64,000 nt of DNA from Odobenus rosmarus divergens. Taxonomy: Eukaryota > Chordata > Mammalia > Carnivora > Odobenidae. Positions 60,130 through 64,000 of the stretch are shown piece after piece (the first letter of the stretch is position 1; each line of letters starts with the position of its first letter). The DNA is taken from contig NW_004450323.1 in assembly GCF_000321225.1 (NCBI RefSeq), forward strand, positions 362,967 through 426,966. Reading direction: 5' to 3'. A program made the position numbers and the translations under genes. A model generated the notes under the pieces. That model did no database searches, was not told the origin of the DNA, and saw nothing but the letters and a program-made list of their open reading frames with translations.

Positions 60130-60960
60130 GCATAAAATATTTTATTGTGAAGAAAATTCTCTTCCATACATAAAAACAGACAGAATGCTATATACTGAAC
60201 CCATTTTCTTCCTTTAACAATTATCAGTTTCTGACCAATCTTGTTTTATTTCTTCCCTATTCACTTAGCCCCCACCTCAAATAATTTTAAAGAATATTCT
60301 AGACACCATATTATTTTCTCTCTAAATAGTTCAGTACACATCTCTAAAAGATATGGACTCTTTTTAAAAAAAATATAACCACAATGCCAATTATTGCATT
60401 TAATAGAATTAAAATTCCTTAATAGCCTTATATACCCAAATTATCTTATCATTTTATTATAGTTTCTTTTTTGCTTCTAAATCCAAACAAAGTCCATACA
60501 TCACAATTGATTGAAATATTTCCTAAGTAATGTTTAATCTATGGGTACTTCTTCAGACTATTTTATTTTCTTTCAACTTTTTGTTGAAGAGACTATATTT
60601 TGTCCTATAGTTTCCCATTGTCTACATTTTGCTGGTTGAATCCTCATGGGTGTCATTTTACATGTGTCTCTTTCCTCCATATCCTGTAAAATGTTAAATA
60701 GATGGAGTGGTTTTATCAGTGTCAGGTATAATTTCCTTTTAGGCAAGACTACTTTAGGTAGTGTTGTGCTCCATTATGATGTATATAATGTCTGGTTGTC
60801 TCTCTTTTTGTGATTTTAGCAGCCACTGGTAATCATTGTCATAAGTCTTATACAACATATTATTCACAAGAAAGTACTTGAATTTTCCAGCATTTAAATT
60901 ACTCTCAGGAAGCTCTGAAAGAGCTACCAATAAGTTCAACACTCCCCTATTTATTTCTTA
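60130..60960. mobile_element. Ancient interspersed repeat, probably L1M-type
   Basis: Text such as 'cacatctctaaaagatatgg', 'aaatataaccacaatgccaa', 'aggcaagactactttaggta', 'taatgtctggttgtctctct' and 'gtgattttagcagccactgg' follows a repeat I remember as widespread in mammals. Family and orientation not settled. Confidence 0.45.
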
Positions 60961-61150
60961 TGACACTATCTTTGCCTCCTAAAATATTTATTTAACAAGT
61001 AATTTAAGAATACATATATTTACGTAACCTAGGGGTAACAAAGCATTTGGTTATTTGAATGCATATGTCATAAACACAAAGTTTATTTACCTTTAAATAT
61101 GTTCTATTTTCTCTATTTATTCCATAACATCAATTTAAAAAATAATTTGT

Positions 61151-61437
61151 CCTTTTAAATAAACTTTTGCCATTTTTTCAATAATTTAGCCTTTTATTTT
61201 ATTTTTTTTAAGATTTTATTTATTTATTTGACAGAGAGAGAGAGAGCACAAGCAGGGGAAGCAGCATGTAGAAGGAGAGGGAGAAGCAGGCTCCCCGCTG
61301 AGCAGAGAGTCTGATGTGGGGCTCAATCCCAGGACTCTGGGATTATGACCTGAGCAGAAGGCAGATGCTCAACCAACTGAGCCACCCAGGCACTCCTCAA
61401 TAATTTAGCCTTTTAAATAAACTTTTGCCATTTTTTT
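61151..61437. repeat. 39-bp tandem duplication split by a SINE
   Basis: Unit 1 is 61151-61189 ('ccttttaaataaacttttgc' start, 'tcaataatttag' end). After removing the SINE and one target-site duplication, the unit starts again and runs to 61437. Confidence 0.85.
61197..61396 (-). mobile_element. CAN SINE with 19-bp target-site duplication
   Basis: Antisense full-length copy. Perfect duplication 'tcaataatttagcctttta' at 61178-61196 and 61397-61415. Confidence 0.97.
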
Positions 61438-61904
61438 CTAATTCAAAACATTTTTCACTGACATTATAGAGGATAAATGTTTTATTTGCATTTTTTTTTA
61501 TAAGAGTCAAGCCATCCTGTGTTTTCTAGGTCATTGATAGACACAGTCCTCACCTTGAAAATAAAGAATTTTTATTTCCTATTCAACATTTTGTTTTCTA
61601 ATATAATTTTGCATAAAATTTTATATATGACTTTAATATTAAAATTTAATAATTTATATATCAATAATAGAATTATTAAGGATGTGAGTTATAATTTTTC
61701 TACATTTTTCTTTGACTACAAAAATGCTTATGATGTATTTGGCTCACATTAATGTAAAATACCTCTTACTTAGGCCTTCCTGTATTTTTTAAAAATTTAT
61801 TTCTTATATTTGAATAAGAAAAGGGTAAATACTTTTAGGTTTCTATGCTGTTCATGGATGGAGCTTTTAAAGTAAACACATTTATTCTCCCTTTTTTCCA
61901 TCAT
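61438..61904. other. Very AT-rich intergenic sequence
   Basis: Nothing recognised. Confidence 0.5.
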
Positions 61905-62250
61905 TATGTCAGTCAGACCAAACATGTTGGTAAGAAAAATAAAATGTGGAAGCAGACCTATAAATACCAAGAACAAACTGATGGTTGCCAGAGTGGAAAC
62001 GGGTCAGGGCCGGGGCAAAGTGGGTGAAGGGGAGAGGGAGACACAAGCTTCCAGGAATGAATACGTTATGGGAATAAAAGACACAGCATAATAAATATAG
62101 TCAATGATATTGTAATAATTGTATGCTGACAGATGGCAGCTACATTTGTGGTGAGCACAGCATAAGGTATAAACTTGTCAAATCACTGTGTTGCACACCT
62201 GAAACTAATATAACATTATTTTTCAACTGTACTCAAATGTAAAAATAAAA
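61905..62250 (+). mobile_element. Old L1 3' end
   Basis: 'agaacaaactgatggttgcc', 'aatatagtcaatgatattgt', 'tcactgtgttgcacacctga', 'aactaatataacattatttt' and an A-rich tail: L1M-type 3' UTR. Confidence 0.85.
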
Positions 62251-63965
62251 AAAAATAGAAGAAGACAAGAAAAGGGCTAGCCTAATGAGTCCTGGAAAAA
62301 TAAAGCTGTTGTTTCTCAATCATTTGAGAAGTGCCAAAGTTTCTAAAGTTAAAGAAAAAATAAATCAAGCAAAGAAATCCCAGAAAATATCTATATTTGG
62401 AAACAATTTCTCTTAAAAATATTAATGTAGCATTGCTCTGTTTTTAAATTGACCTTTCTCTCTAATCAGGCTGCTTTATAGCAAAAAGAGAAAAAAAGAA
62501 CTAGGTCATGCAGTGACCTTTAGAAAGGTCTATTCACCTCCTGTAACCTTTTTAATTTGTCAGTTTACTTTTTTTGTTGTTGTTCCATTTGAGGTGTGAG
62601 AGAAGGAAAAGTTCTCTCTGAAGAAACCAAGTAGATTAAAGACAATAAATTATTTTGTCAGAGTGAGCGCTCAAATAAGAAACACCATCAGGAGAATGGC
62701 CAGATGGTCTGGATAATGACACTGTATATACCCAAAGAAAACCACAGCTGTTTATAAATGCATCTGTTGACAAATGTTCGTTTTGAATGGAAATCTATTC
62801 CAATGAACCAATGAGACTATTTAATTGAAGTTTAATATGAAAGCAGAAGAAATTTAATAATAGAACAGAACTTTAAAGAACTATCAGCCTTCTGCTCAGC
62901 ACGCACACTCATTCTTTTGAATATATTTTTATTGTATACTAGCTGGGGCTAATTACAACCAAATGTTGGAGTGTGTATTCCATATAGTTGGTCTCAACAT
63001 ATTTGCATCCCATGTGGTAAAAAGTTTTCCACTCAAAACCTTAATTACTCCTATGCATGTGCGTGAGTGGACAGGATGTATATATCTATGGAAATTAACA
63101 CTGTTCTGAGTTACATCCTGATTCCCAAGGAATAACTTATACCCACAGGAAGTCATCAACTTTTGCCTTCCCTCTAAAATAATAAAAAGACCCTCATCTG
63201 CCTCATAGAAACAGAGCCACATATTGTTTCTTAGAATTTATAAAATTCTTCAAGACCTATGGCTGTAAAGATTTTAAAAACAAGGGTTCTATTTCCTTGA
63301 GGCCTAGCCCTTTCCTATGCATAGATCAGACAGATCTGCCAATTCTCCACCATAATCAGGCATTGCAGAGCTGAAGAAGGTCCTTGGATTCAGGCCCCTG
63401 TTACTGTAAGCCAGGTGAATGCCAGAACACATATGACTTATGTTATTACAAATGCAATTGGTGCAAGGAACACACAAGATAATTTCACTCAACCAATTTT
63501 CCTATGAGGAAAATAAGCATTACATTCATTTAAACAACACAATGATGTGCCTTCCTACACAACCTAACAGGATAAAGCATTTACATAGTAGGAAAAAAAA
63601 TGCAATGAGTTGCCACTTTTCTGCTTAGATTCTACTTTGCGATGAGTTTTTGTCATTGTTGTTGCTGTTATCATGGCTACTCAACCATAATATAGGCTCC
63701 TCTGTGCTTGTTGATCTTTTACATTATGTGCATTACCAGTCTCCTTCCTCAAAATTTGTCCCATCAATTTGTTGCTTGATGAAAATATTCTCTCCATGAA
63801 CTTCAACCAACTGGTGATAAATTTTGCAATGGAATCTTTGTCATAAACATTGAGTGATTATGCACACGTTGCCTGGAGCATGGATCTAAGACAGTAGCCA
63901 TTTTTTAACCAAGGGTTCTCCAGGCCACAAACGGTACAACAAACTCTCTCAACAGTGTATATTTA
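62251..63965. other. Intergenic, no recognised element
   Basis: AT-rich; no repeat or exon recognised in 1.7 kb. Confidence 0.5.
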
Positions 63966-64000
63966 GGGCACCTAGATGTCTCAGTTGGTTAAGCTCTGAC
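63966..64000 (+). mobile_element. CAN SINE head, cut by window end
   Basis: 'gggcacctagatgtctcagt' followed by 'tggttaagctctgac', the first 35 bp of a sense SINE. Confidence 0.85.

Noticed and set aside
1..64000. CRISPR arrays, operons, phage or bacterial systems
   Set aside because: The DNA is mammalian; direct repeats are explained by SINEs, L1s, microsatellites and local duplications.

Overview
This window is mammalian nuclear DNA from a carnivoran. The main evidence is about 20 copies of a tRNA-Lys-type CAN SINE (head 'cctgggtggctcag', polypyrimidine middle, 'aaataaataaaatctt' tail) and carnivore-type L1 3' ends. None of the SINEs has the 'gatccctgggtggc' head typical of the young dog family. 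Together with the 'ctccctgctcagcgggg' and 'gcgactgccttcggctc' subfamilies, that points to an arctoid (bear, seal or mustelid relative) rather than a dog or cat; this is an inference from SINE type.

The only protein-coding sequence I can support is the last coding exon of KCNK2 (TREK-1, a two-pore-domain K+ channel) on the + strand, 24434-24751. It has a good branch point, polypyrimidine tract and AG acceptor in front and a roughly 1.9 kb 3' UTR behind, ending near an AATAAA at 26614. Positions 1-24433 are therefore the channel's last intron (5' part outside the window), and everything after about 26640 is downstream intergenic DNA. In human the next gene downstream is KCTD3; no part of it is seen here.

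Layout: 1-2224 is the 5' end of a long L1 on the minus strand, with ORF1 start, a 247-bp tandem repeat and a CpG-rich 5' UTR. 2225-24433 is intron with nested L1s, SINEs, L2 and MIR. 23501-29170 holds the exon, the 3' UTR and flanks and has no recognisable interspersed repeat. 29175-34030 carries old L2, LTR and MER20 remnants. 34160-50620 has younger L1 3' ends, two copies of one LTR-like repeat and several SINEs. 50690-60960 is mostly old L2, MIR, MER5A and LTR relics. 61150-64000 has a SINE inside a tandem duplication, an L1 tail and the start of another SINE.

I found no undescribed gene system. The most useful non-routine signals are a perfect 63-bp tandem duplication (15091-15216), a 37-nt segment spliced into an L1 that recurs 1.3 kb away (45866 and 47185), a 39-bp tandem duplication split by a SINE (61151-61437), a pair of direct L1 repeats 15.7 kb apart, and a CpG-rich L1 promoter inside the KCNK2 intron. 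Repeat boundaries were read by eye; those without target-site duplications are approximate.
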